From: Desertimonas sp963786985
GTDB lineage: Bacteria; Actinomycetota; Acidimicrobiia; Acidimicrobiales; Ilumatobacteraceae
Assembly (NCBI GenBank): GCA_963786985.1
Contig: CAWBBL010000029.1
Location: forward strand, 34,809 to 98,808
DNA: 64,000 nucleotides
Direction: 5' to 3'
The notes beneath the pieces are model-generated. The model was not told the origin of the DNA and did no database searches. It saw only the letters and a program-made list of their open reading frames with translations. Both the position numbers and the translations under genes were made by a program. Shown one piece after another: positions 17,095-24,862 of this stretch. Within the stretch, counting starts at the first letter, position 1, and every line of letters starts with the position of its first letter.

Positions 17095-18183
17095 TTGACG
17101 GTCGTGTTGGAGCTTGGTTTGGGCATCTTCTCGGGCGAGTGGCACCCCGGAACCGGGCTCGACCACGGCGCGACGCTGCGCGAATCGATCGACCAGGTCG
17201 TCTTCGCCGAGCAGGTCGGGCTGGACAGCGTGTGGGTGAGTGAGCACCATTTCCACGAGGCCGGGTTCGTCGGATCGGTGGCTCCCTACGCGGCGGCGAT
17301 GGTCCAGGCGACGACGCGCATCACGATCGGACTCGGCCTCGCTCTGGCGCCGTTGCACGATCCGATCCGGATGGCCGAGGACGGGGCGTTCCTCGATGTG
17401 CTGTCCGGCGGTCGATGCGTGGTCGGCCTCGGACTCGGCTATCGGGACATCGAGTTCGAAGGCTTCGGCGGTCATCGCCGCCAACGCGTCGGGCGTACCG
17501 AGGAGCTGATCGAGATCTGTCGCCAGGCGTGGACTGGTCAGCCGGTCGAGTTCGACGGTCGCTACTTCCAGCGTCACGGCCTCGTCGTCAGCCCGCGGCC
17601 GTTCAGTCCTGGAGGCCCGCCGATCATGCTCGGTGGCCACCACCCCAACGCCATCGAGCGGGCCGCGGCACTGGGCGATCGGTACTGCATGGACGCCGGC
17701 ACCGACTCGGAGTCCTACGAGCAGGGGACCGGGCAGAACCGCGGTCTGCTCGACCGCGTCGAGTCGGCGTTCGGTCGCTACCGCGAGAGCCTCGCCCGGC
17801 ACGGCAAGCCGGCCGACAGTCCACCGTTCTCGCTCAACGTCGGCGGCTTCCTGCACCCCGACGGCCGCGACGCGGCGTGGGCGGCGCTCGCCGACGGCTA
17901 CCTGCTCACCCGCCGGGTCTACGGCGACTGGTACGGGCTCGACCCGGCGGAGTACGCGACGTGGTACCCGGACCGGCTCACGCCCGACCAGGTCGCTCAG
18001 CGCCAGTCGGAGATCCTGCTCGGCACGCCCGACGACATCGTTCCGGTCCTCCAGCGGGTCGCCGACCTCGTCGGCGACAACCTGCACGTGATGTTCCGCT
18101 CGAAGTACCCGCTCGTCGACGACGCCACGACCCGCCAGTCGATCGAGCTGCTCGCCGAGGTCCGCCGCCGCCTCATCCCCTGA
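17095..18183 (+). CDS. Luciferase-like (LLM class) oxidoreductase
   Basis: A 362-residue luciferase-family protein: LELGLGIFSGEWHPG at the N-terminus, SVWVSEHHFHEAGF near 44, ITIGLGLALAPLHDPIR and GRCVVGLGLGYRDIEFEGFG near 105. It is a paralogue of the product at 14401-15390 and should bind F420 or FMN. TTG 17095 is five bases after a GGGGG stretch; GTG 17104 is the alternative. The gene diverges from the M24 peptidase operon and shares its operator-like control region. It ends 8 bp before a long hairpin element that may terminate it. Confidence 0.88.
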   Translation: MTVVLELGLGIFSGEWHPGTGLDHGATLRESIDQVVFAEQVGLDSVWVSEHHFHEAGFVGSVAPYAAAMVQATTRITIGLGLALAPLHDPIRMAEDGAFLDVLSGGRCVVGLGLGYRDIEFEGFGGHRRQRVGRTEELIEICRQAWTGQPVEFDGRYFQRHGLVVSPRPFSPGGPPIMLGGHHPNAIERAAALGDRYCMDAGTDSESYEQGTGQNRGLLDRVESAFGRYRESLARHGKPADSPPFSLNVGGFLHPDGRDAAWAALADGYLLTRRVYGDWYGLDPAEYATWYPDRLTPDQVAQRQSEILLGTPDDIVPVLQRVADLVGDNLHVMFRSKYPLVDDATTRQSIELLAEVRRRLIP

Positions 18184-18191
18184 CCCCCCAC

Positions 18192-18268
18192 CATCTGGGG
18201 AAGATCCGTGTCAATTCGAGGTCTGGGGAAGATCTGTTCCAGGCCCTGACTCAGATCTTCCCCAGATG
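18192..18268. repeat. Hairpin-forming dispersed element, copy 1 (convergent gene ends)
   Basis: A perfect 15-bp inverted repeat, CATCTGGGGAAGATC at 18192-18206 and its complement at 18254-18268, encloses a second direct copy of TCTGGGGAAGATC at 18222-18234. The right arm can therefore pair with either left copy, giving two alternative stems. It lies between two convergent luciferase-like genes and could act as a bidirectional terminator. A related element in the opposite orientation lies at 28246-28322. Confidence 0.75.
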
Positions 18269-18273
18269 TCGGA

Positions 18274-19131
18274 TCAGGGGGAGATCGCGGCGGCGGCGGT
18301 GAGGAGGAGGGCGGCTTGGGCGGCGACGTCGCCGTCCCAGTCGACGTCGACGACCACGTCGGTGATCCCGGCGGCGGCCAGGCTCGGGAGTGCCGCGGCG
18401 ACGGTCCCTCCGAGCTTGGCCGAGCCGACGATCCGCAACACTCGGCGCGCGACACCATCGAGCTGGCTGCCGGCGGTCTCGATCGCGGCAACGTCGATGC
18501 CGTCCGCCGGCTGGATGCCGAGCCAGCCGTCGCCGCGCTGGCGTGCTCGGCGCAGCGCCGGCTTCGTCGTCCCACCAACGAGGATCGGGATCGGGCGGGC
18601 CGGCGTCGGTTGGCACACGACGTCCGCCGGCAGGTGGTAGTGATCGCTATCAAAGCGTTCCGGACGGCCGGTCCAGCACGAGCGCAGGACGTCGATCCAG
18701 TCGTCGGTGCGGCTCCCCCGTGAGTCGAACGGCGTGGCCAGGGCGGCGAACTCCTCGGCCAGCCACCCCGCCCCGACACCGAGGACGACGCGGCCGCCGG
18801 CGAGCCGGTCCAGGCTGGCGACCTGCTTGGCGAGGACGACGGGCTGGCGTTGGGGGAGCACGAGCACCGCCGTGCCCAGCTCGGCGCGCTCGGTGACCGC
18901 AGCGGCGATCGACAGGGCGACGATTGCGTCGAACCACGGTTCATCGGTGGCCCACGTCGCCACACCGTCCGTGGCGTACGGGTATCGCGAACTCACCGTG
19001 GCCGGCATCACGACGTGGTCGCTGACCCACAACGATGCGAAGCCGTTCGCTTCCAGCTCACCGGCCATCCGGGCGATGCCCAGCTCGACCGGCAGCGCTC
19101 CGGAGTTGGGCAGCTTGGCACCGACACGCAT
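18274..19131 (-). CDS. Luciferase-like (LLM class) oxidoreductase, subfamily A
   Basis: A 285-residue luciferase-family protein beginning MRVGAKLPNSG, with SLWVSDHVVMPATV near 34-47, VLAKQVASLDRLAGGRV and GVGAGWLAEEFAAL. It is clearly paralogous to the product at 57072-57932 (same DHVVMPATV, DEPW/SEPW and GAGW blocks). Both are the last gene of a dipeptide-type ABC operon, so the enzymes may act on the imported compounds. Its ATG shares one base with the stop of the DUF885 gene (TGATG), a sign of coupled translation. Confidence 0.88.
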   Translation of the reverse strand: MRVGAKLPNSGALPVELGIARMAGELEANGFASLWVSDHVVMPATVSSRYPYATDGVATWATDEPWFDAIVALSIAAAVTERAELGTAVLVLPQRQPVVLAKQVASLDRLAGGRVVLGVGAGWLAEEFAALATPFDSRGSRTDDWIDVLRSCWTGRPERFDSDHYHLPADVVCQPTPARPIPILVGGTTKPALRRARQRGDGWLGIQPADGIDVAAIETAGSQLDGVARRVLRIVGSAKLGGTVAAALPSLAAAGITDVVVDVDWDGDVAAQAALLLTAAAAISP

Positions 19132-20807
19132 CAGCGCGCCCAGGCCGGTGTCGGCGTCGGCGCCCCGGTCGCCGGATCGGCATCGACAGCGTCGAGGACG
19201 GAGCGATCATCGAGCAGTTGCCAGCGCAGCAGGGAGAACGGCACGTTGCCGTCGAGCCAGATCGCATCGTGGATCCGGCGCAGCGAGAACTCGCCGCCAT
19301 CGCGCTCGGCTGCCGCGGCAACGAGACTCATCAGCTGCAGCTTGCCCGTCTGGTACGACAGGGCCAGGCCAGGATTGCCGGCGTAGAAGCACGACTCCTC
19401 GAACGCCGTCTGGCGGTCCATCGGCACCCGGCGGACGAAGAACTCGACGGCGTCGTCGAGGCTCATCTTCCCGGTCGCCAGGTGCACGTCGGCTTCGACG
19501 CGCAACGCGCGCAGCCGAGCGAAGTTCCAGATCACCGCCCGGGTGTGCGGCGTGTCGTCGAACAGCCCGGCCTGCAGGAGGTACTCCTCGTTGTAGAAGG
19601 CGATCCCCTCGTTCGGTCCGGAGTCGTAGTAGCGCCGTCGCAGCGGGTTGGGATGGGCGTTGCTCAACGACAGCTGCTGATAGTGCGCCCCCTCGTGGAC
19701 GATCCCGGCACGTGGGTCGCGGGCGTTGGCGGCGTAGAAGTAGGGCAGCTCGGCGCTCGGCGGCAGGACGTAGGAAACGCCATCGGAGTCGAGGCGGAAC
19801 TCGTCGGTGAGGTCGTCGAGGACACCGAGGAATCGCAGTGGGGCCAGATAGGCGGGCACCTCCGCAGTGAGGTAGTGGCGCAGGCTGGCGGGCTGGCTGA
19901 GCAAGCCCTCACGTTCGTAGAACGTGCGCACCTCCTCCTCGGCCGTGGCCTCGCTGGCGACCTGGGCGGCCGCCGAGCCTGGCAGCGGTGGCACCGGCAC
20001 GGCGGCCGCCCGATGCTTGGCGACGGCCTCCCAGACAACGGCCCGCTCCCACTCCTGTCGGGCGCGCCACACCAGCTCGTCGGCGGTCTCCGCCATCAAC
20101 GCCACGTTGCGCAGGAACCACGTGAAGGTGTCGGCGCCGACACCGACCACGTCGCTGAGTCCACCGAGGTCGGCCAGGTGGGTGCGATAGCGGTCGAGGG
20201 CGGCGACCGCCGGGTCGACCGCGCCAGCGAGCGGTTCCCGGTAGGCCGACGGGACCTGGTCGGTGAGCGCCGCCACCGATTCTCTGACCCGGTCCCCCGA
20301 TCCGTCGAGCAGCTCGATGGCAGCCGCGGTCAGCGGCCCGGCCGGCTGATCCAGGACGGCGAGGGCGGTGTCCACCGCCGCCGGCACGTTGCCGATCGCG
20401 GTGACGATCGATGCGGCCCGCTCGTCGCTGAACGGCGGCAGCGGGAGGAGCAGGTCGAAGTACGGACCGAGCGCCTGATGGACGTGGAACACCGGATCGC
20501 GGCGCCAGCTCTGCAGCACATCCAGCTCCCACGTGACTCGGCTGAGCACCGATCCGATCAATCGGTGATCGACCTGGACGGCGACGTCACGGTCGCCGAC
20601 GTCAATCGACCGCCAACGGGCGGCGAGCTCGTCGCGTGTTCGACGGGCCCGGGCGACGGCATCGGTGGAGAAGTCGGGGAGCCAGCCGGCGGGCCGCGGC
20701 AGCCGGGGGATGTCGTCGCCCATCGAGGGCTGTTGCCGAGCCCGCCACTCCCACACCGCCGTGCCGAGATCGGCCACCTCGTCGCGCTGCGTCGTCGCTT
20801 CGGTCAT
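19131..20807 (-). CDS. DUF885 family protein, probable zinc metallopeptidase
   Basis: A 558-residue cytoplasmic protein without signal peptide. Near residue 371 it has HEGAH (His371, Glu372, His375), followed by NEGIAFYNEEYLL with the third candidate metal ligand. This is the gluzincin-like arrangement known in DUF885, which is distantly related to M3/M32 carboxypeptidases. The C-terminal block GNPGLALSYQTGKLQL is also typical. Peptide hydrolysis is the best guess. Position supports it: the gene overlaps the last gene of a complete dipeptide-type ABC importer by 4 bp (ATGA), so imported peptides could be cut here. Confidence 0.88.
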   Translation of the reverse strand: MTEATTQRDEVADLGTAVWEWRARQQPSMGDDIPRLPRPAGWLPDFSTDAVARARRTRDELAARWRSIDVGDRDVAVQVDHRLIGSVLSRVTWELDVLQSWRRDPVFHVHQALGPYFDLLLPLPPFSDERAASIVTAIGNVPAAVDTALAVLDQPAGPLTAAAIELLDGSGDRVRESVAALTDQVPSAYREPLAGAVDPAVAALDRYRTHLADLGGLSDVVGVGADTFTWFLRNVALMAETADELVWRARQEWERAVVWEAVAKHRAAAVPVPPLPGSAAAQVASEATAEEEVRTFYEREGLLSQPASLRHYLTAEVPAYLAPLRFLGVLDDLTDEFRLDSDGVSYVLPPSAELPYFYAANARDPRAGIVHEGAHYQQLSLSNAHPNPLRRRYYDSGPNEGIAFYNEEYLLQAGLFDDTPHTRAVIWNFARLRALRVEADVHLATGKMSLDDAVEFFVRRVPMDRQTAFEESCFYAGNPGLALSYQTGKLQLMSLVAAAAERDGGEFSLRRIHDAIWLDGNVPFSLLRWQLLDDRSVLDAVDADPATGAPTPTPAWAR

Positions 20808-21796
20808 CGTTCCTCCTCGTCATCATCAACATCGACGGACCGCGCCGTCAGGGCCACGCGTGTCGTGGCGACCCAACACGCCGTGTCGTGTGCTGTGCCG
20901 ATCGACTCCAGCTGTGGGCTCTCGGTGAAACACCGTTCGATGCGCTCGGGACAGCGGGGGTGGAAGCGGCAGCCGTCCGGGGGTCGCGACGGATCGGGCA
21001 CCTCACCCTCGAGGGGGACCGGCAGCGTTCGCGAGCCGTCGTGACGGGGCACGGCGGCGATCAGCGCCTTGGTGTACGGGTGCGCCGGTCGTGCCCACAC
21101 CGACTCGGTGAGGCCCTGCTCGACGATCCGCCCGAGGTACATCACCGCCACCGTGTCGCTGATGTGGTGGACGATGCCGAGGTCGTGGGAGATGAACAAC
21201 AATCCTGCGTCGCGCTGGCGGGCGAGACGCACGAGCAGGTTGGCGACCTGGGCCTGGGTCGAGGCGTCGAGGGCCGACACCGCCTCGTCGGCGATGATGA
21301 TCTCCGGATCAGTCGCCAGCGCCCGGGCGATGGCGATTCGTTGGCGCTGGCCACCGGAGAACTCGAACGGATAGCGGTCGGCAATCGACCCGTTGAGGCC
21401 GACCTGTTCGAGCAGTGAGGCCACGCGGCGCTGGCGTTCTCGGTCGTCGCCCACTTGGGCGCGCAAGCCATCGGCGATCTGCCGGCCAACCTTGCGGCGC
21501 GGGTTCAGCGACGCGTACGGGTCCTGGAAGACCATTTGGATTCGCCGCAGGCGTTGCGGTCGCGCCCCATTGCCGAGCGCCGTGACGTCCATCCCGTGGA
21601 ACAAGACCGTGCCGGAGGTGCGCGGCACGAGTCCGATCGCCGCTCTGGCGAGCGTCGACTTCCCGCACCCCGACTCGCCGACCAGACCGACGACCTGGCC
21701 GGCCGGCACGTCGAGGTCGACATCGACGACGGCGCGCACCGGCGGAAGCCGCGGACGGGGGTAGTCGACCGTGAGTTGCCGGATCTCCAGCGTCAT
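20804..21796 (-). CDS. Dipeptide/oligopeptide ABC transporter ATPase (DppF-like)
   Basis: A 330-residue ATPase: Walker A GESGCGKST near 42, Q-loop QDPYASLNPRR, signature FSGGQRQRIAIARAL, Walker B IIIADEAVSALD, switch His in FISHDLG. The C-terminal oligopeptide-specific extension has CRFHPRCPERIERC with the cysteines that bind a cluster or metal in this family. It energises peptide import with the adjacent ATPase and permeases. ATG 21796 is chosen because it overlaps the upstream stop as ATGA. The protein ends in an acidic tail of Asp and Glu. Confidence 0.93.
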   Translation of the reverse strand: MTLEIRQLTVDYPRPRLPPVRAVVDVDLDVPAGQVVGLVGESGCGKSTLARAAIGLVPRTSGTVLFHGMDVTALGNGARPQRLRRIQMVFQDPYASLNPRRKVGRQIADGLRAQVGDDRERQRRVASLLEQVGLNGSIADRYPFEFSGGQRQRIAIARALATDPEIIIADEAVSALDASTQAQVANLLVRLARQRDAGLLFISHDLGIVHHISDTVAVMYLGRIVEQGLTESVWARPAHPYTKALIAAVPRHDGSRTLPVPLEGEVPDPSRPPDGCRFHPRCPERIERCFTESPQLESIGTAHDTACWVATTRVALTARSVDVDDDEEER

Positions 21797-22851
21797 GGTC
21801 CGTCCTCCACGGCGAGCGGGGAGGCGCCGCTCGAGGAGTGGTCGGCCGCGGCATGGGCAGGAGGTGGGCCGGCCGCCGGGGAACGAACGAACGGGTCGAC
21901 GACACACGCTGCGGCCCGACCGGTCGCGATCGCCAGTAGTGGCGGGACTGCCTCGATGCACCGCGGCTCGGCGAACGCGCAGCGCGGTGCGAACGCGCAG
22001 CCCGGCGGTCGTCGGTCGGGCGGCGGCGGCTCGCCGCGGATGACCCGGAGTTCGGCGCCCCGCTCGGTGGGGTCGGGCAGGCTGTCGAGCAGGCTGCGGG
22101 TGTACGGATGACGTGGTGCGGAGAGCAGCTCGCCGACCGGCCCCGACTCGACGACCCGTCCGGCGTAGAGCACGTGCAACGTGTCGGCGACCGACGACAT
22201 CACTCCGAGGTCGTGGCTGATCAGCAGCACGGCCATGTCGTTGTCGCGGCGGAGCCGGTCGATCAGCCGCAGGATGCCCGCTTGGACGGTCACGTCGAGG
22301 GCGGTCGTGGGCTCGTCGGCGATCAGCAGCTGGGGTCCGCAGGCGAGCGCACTGGCGATGGCGATGCGCTGGCGCATCCCCCCCGAGAACTGGTGCGGAT
22401 AGCTCGACAGGACGTGCTCGGGGTCGGGGAGGCGCACCGACCGGAGCAGCTCGATCGCCCGCTCGCGAGCTTGTGCCGCCGACAGCCCGAGGTGGACCTC
22501 GACGTGCTCGGTGAGTTGACGTCCGACGCTGAGCATCGGGTGCAGCGACGTCATCGGATCCTGGAACACGACGGCGACCTGATGGCCGCGCATCCGCCGC
22601 AAACGCGACGTGCTCATCTTCAAGACGTCCTGCCCGGCGAAGCGCACCGCACCGGTGGCCCTCGACCGGTCGGGCAGGAACCCCATCGCCGACAGGCCGG
22701 TGAGCGTCTTGCCACTCCCGGACTCGCCGGCGAGGCCGACCACAGAGCCGGGTGCGACGGTGAGCGACACGCCGTCGACGAGGGCCACCTCGCTGTTGCC
22801 GCTACGCAGCAGGATGCGCAGGTCCTCGATCTCCAGGACGTTCACACTCAT
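21793..22851 (-). CDS. Dipeptide/oligopeptide ABC transporter ATPase (DppD-like)
   Basis: A 352-residue ATPase with Walker A GESGSGKT near 43, QDPMTSLHPMLSVG, signature FSGGMRQRIAIASAL, Walker B LLIADEPTTALD and switch His in LISHDLG. The C-terminal motif CAFAPRCAFAEPRC is the oligopeptide_transporter extension. The last 35 residues (Ala/Pro/Ser-rich) are unusual. It is coupled by 4-bp overlaps to the permease before and the ATPase after. Confidence 0.93.
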   Translation of the reverse strand: MSVNVLEIEDLRILLRSGNSEVALVDGVSLTVAPGSVVGLAGESGSGKTLTGLSAMGFLPDRSRATGAVRFAGQDVLKMSTSRLRRMRGHQVAVVFQDPMTSLHPMLSVGRQLTEHVEVHLGLSAAQARERAIELLRSVRLPDPEHVLSSYPHQFSGGMRQRIAIASALACGPQLLIADEPTTALDVTVQAGILRLIDRLRRDNDMAVLLISHDLGVMSSVADTLHVLYAGRVVESGPVGELLSAPRHPYTRSLLDSLPDPTERGAELRVIRGEPPPPDRRPPGCAFAPRCAFAEPRCIEAVPPLLAIATGRAAACVVDPFVRSPAAGPPPAHAAADHSSSGASPLAVEDGP

Positions 22852-23753
22852 CGCGTTTCGTTGCTCAACGTTCGCGAGGTCCGCGGGTCGAGGGCGTCAC
22901 GCAGGCTGTCGCCGAGGAAGTTGAACGCGATCACGACGGTGAGAATCGCCAGGCCCGGGAACATGGCGATCCACCAGCGATCGAACGTGCGCGCCCCGTC
23001 GGCGACCATCGCTCCCCACTCCGGCGACGGCGGCCGGGCGCCGAGGCCGAGGAAGCTGAGGCCGGCCAGCAGCAACAAGGCGTTGCCGAGCTCCAACGTC
23101 GCCAGCACGAGCACCGGCCCGTACACGTTGGGCATCACGTCGACGACGAGCGCCCGCCGGTTGGTCGCCCCGAGCAACCGCGACGCAGCCACGAACTCGC
23201 GCCCGCGGAACGTGAGGACCAGGCTGCGCACGACCCGGGCGTACGACGGCCAGGCGACGATGACCACGGCGAGGACGGCGTTGCGCAGTCCGGGCCCGAG
23301 CGAGGCGACCACGGCCATCGCCAGGATGATCGGCGGGAAGGCGAACACCAGGTCGCTGAGGCGCATGATCGTGCCGTCGACCGCCCCCGCGAAGTAGCCG
23401 GCGACGGCGCCGGCTGTCGCGCCGATGGTCATTGCCAGGAAGACCAGTAGCACGGCGAGGGGGATCGTGACGCGGGCACCGAGGATCACCCGGCTGAGCA
23501 CGTCGCGACCAAGCCCATCGGTGCCGAACCAGTGCTCGGCGCTCGGCGACTCGAAGCGGGGGAAGTCCTGGGCCAGGGGGTCCGCCGGGGCGATGAGGTC
23601 TCCGAAGATGATCAGCACGAGCCACGCGCCGGCGATCACCAAGCCGATGATCGTCAACGGGCGGCGCAAGGCCGGACGGCGCCGCCGCAGCCGTCGCCGT
23701 CGTCCGATGGCGATCGCTTCATCGAGCGTCGGATCGGTCATCGTCACGGTCAC
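22848..23753 (-). CDS. Dipeptide ABC transporter permease (DppC-like)
   Basis: A 301-residue inner-membrane permease with six predicted helices. The N-terminus is basic (GRRRRLRRRRP). Family blocks are HWFGTDGLGRDVLSRVILGAR near 80, the EAA loop REFVAASRLLGATNRRALVV near 190-210 that docks on the ATPases, and LSFLGLGARPPSPEWGAM. GTG 23753 is chosen because it gives a GTGA overlap with the DppB stop, the coupling used throughout this operon; Met at 23741 is the alternative. Confidence 0.92.
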   Translation of the reverse strand: MTVTMTDPTLDEAIAIGRRRRLRRRRPALRRPLTIIGLVIAGAWLVLIIFGDLIAPADPLAQDFPRFESPSAEHWFGTDGLGRDVLSRVILGARVTIPLAVLLVFLAMTIGATAGAVAGYFAGAVDGTIMRLSDLVFAFPPIILAMAVVASLGPGLRNAVLAVVIVAWPSYARVVRSLVLTFRGREFVAASRLLGATNRRALVVDVMPNVYGPVLVLATLELGNALLLLAGLSFLGLGARPPSPEWGAMVADGARTFDRWWIAMFPGLAILTVVIAFNFLGDSLRDALDPRTSRTLSNETR

Positions 23754-24847
23754 TGGAGCACCCTGCACAGATGCGAGCGAGCGAGCGCCAGCGAGTGAGC
23801 GGTCACACGGCCTGCGTGGCCGGGGAACCGAGACTGGTCATGTCGGACCCGCGGATCGATGACGCCGTACAGAACGTCGACGATGAGGTTGAGCACGATG
23901 TACACGGCGGCGACGAACAGGCTCACACCCATCACCGCCGAGAGGTCGAGCGAGGTGGCGCTGAGATAGGCGTACGTGCCGATCCCCGGCCAGTTGAAGA
24001 TCCGCTCGACGAGGACCGTGCCGGCGAGCAGGCCGGCGAACGTCACACCGACCACCGTGATGATCGGAACGAGGGCGGCGCGGAGCACGTGGCGGGTGAC
24101 GATCGTGCGCGTGGGCAAGCCCTTGGCATAGGCCGCCCGCACGTAGTCGTTGCCGAGCACCTCGAGCACGGCGCTGCGGGTGAATCGGGTGATCAACCCG
24201 ACGGCATAACAGGCGAGCACGAGGGCCGGCAGGATCAGGCGCATCACGGCGTCGCGGAACGTGGCCAGGTCGCCGTCGAGCAGGGCGTCGACGGTGTACA
24301 TCCCGGTCACCCTGTCCGGGGGAATGGCGCCGGGTGGCAAGCGTCCCGAACCGGGGAACACCCGCCAGCGGAACGTCAGGCCGTACAACGCCGTCAACGA
24401 CAGCCAGAACACGGGGATCGAGATCCCGGCGAGCGACACGACCCGCAGCGTCCAGTCGGCCGGCCGGTCGCGCCGGAACGCCGCCCACGTTCCGAGCGCC
24501 ACTCCGAGGACCATGGAGATGGCGATCGCCGTTCCGGCGAGCTCGAGGGTTGCCGGGGCGTATTCGGCGAGATCCTCGCGAACCGGCCGCCGGCTCTGCT
24601 GCGAGTCGCCGAGATCACCCTTGGCGAGGTTGGCGAGATACGTGAAGTACTGCACCGGCAACGGCCGGTCCAGGCCGTACCGGTGGTTGAACGCGGCGAC
24701 GGCCTCGGGATCCTCGATCGCCCGTTGCCCGAGGTTGGCGGCGGCTGGATCGCCAGGCACCACGTTGGTGAGCAGGAACGTCACCAACGTGATGCCGAGC
24801 AACAGCAACACGGCGGCGAGCAGCCGTCGCGTCAAGAAACGCCCCAT
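23750..24847 (-). CDS. Dipeptide ABC transporter permease (DppB-like) with repeat-derived C-terminal tail
   Basis: A 365-residue permease with an N-terminal helix (RRLLAAVLLLLGITLVTF), then VVPGDPA, RYGLDRPLPVQY, the EAA loop DYVRAAYAKGLPTRTI and a normal family end near YGVIDPRVR. The last 28 or so residues, starting SRFPGHAGRVTAHSLAL, are not DppB sequence: they are read from copy 1 of the 64-bp dispersed element. The element therefore removed the original stop and extended the protein. The tail should face the cytoplasm and may be tolerated. Confidence 0.92.
   Translation of the reverse strand: MGRFLTRRLLAAVLLLLGITLVTFLLTNVVPGDPAAANLGQRAIEDPEAVAAFNHRYGLDRPLPVQYFTYLANLAKGDLGDSQQSRRPVREDLAEYAPATLELAGTAIAISMVLGVALGTWAAFRRDRPADWTLRVVSLAGISIPVFWLSLTALYGLTFRWRVFPGSGRLPPGAIPPDRVTGMYTVDALLDGDLATFRDAVMRLILPALVLACYAVGLITRFTRSAVLEVLGNDYVRAAYAKGLPTRTIVTRHVLRAALVPIITVVGVTFAGLLAGTVLVERIFNWPGIGTYAYLSATSLDLSAVMGVSLFVAAVYIVLNLIVDVLYGVIDPRVRHDQSRFPGHAGRVTAHSLALARSHLCRVLQ
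23772..23828 (+). repeat. 64-bp dispersed element, copy 1 (inside dppB-like 3' end)
   Basis: On the plus strand it runs from TGCGAGCGAGCGAGCGCCAG through GGCCTGCGTGGCCGGGGAAC. It is about 57 bp long, matching copies at 37378 (minus) and 58989 (plus), with a shortened middle. It lies in and extends the coding end of a permease gene on the opposite strand. Confidence 0.8.
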
Positions 24848-24862
24848 GCTCAGGGCGTCTTA

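Noticed and set aside
19035..21044. Long open frame on the plus strand (about 670 codons)
   Set aside because: It is antisense to the DUF885 and ATPase genes, low in recognisable motifs and caused by high GC content.
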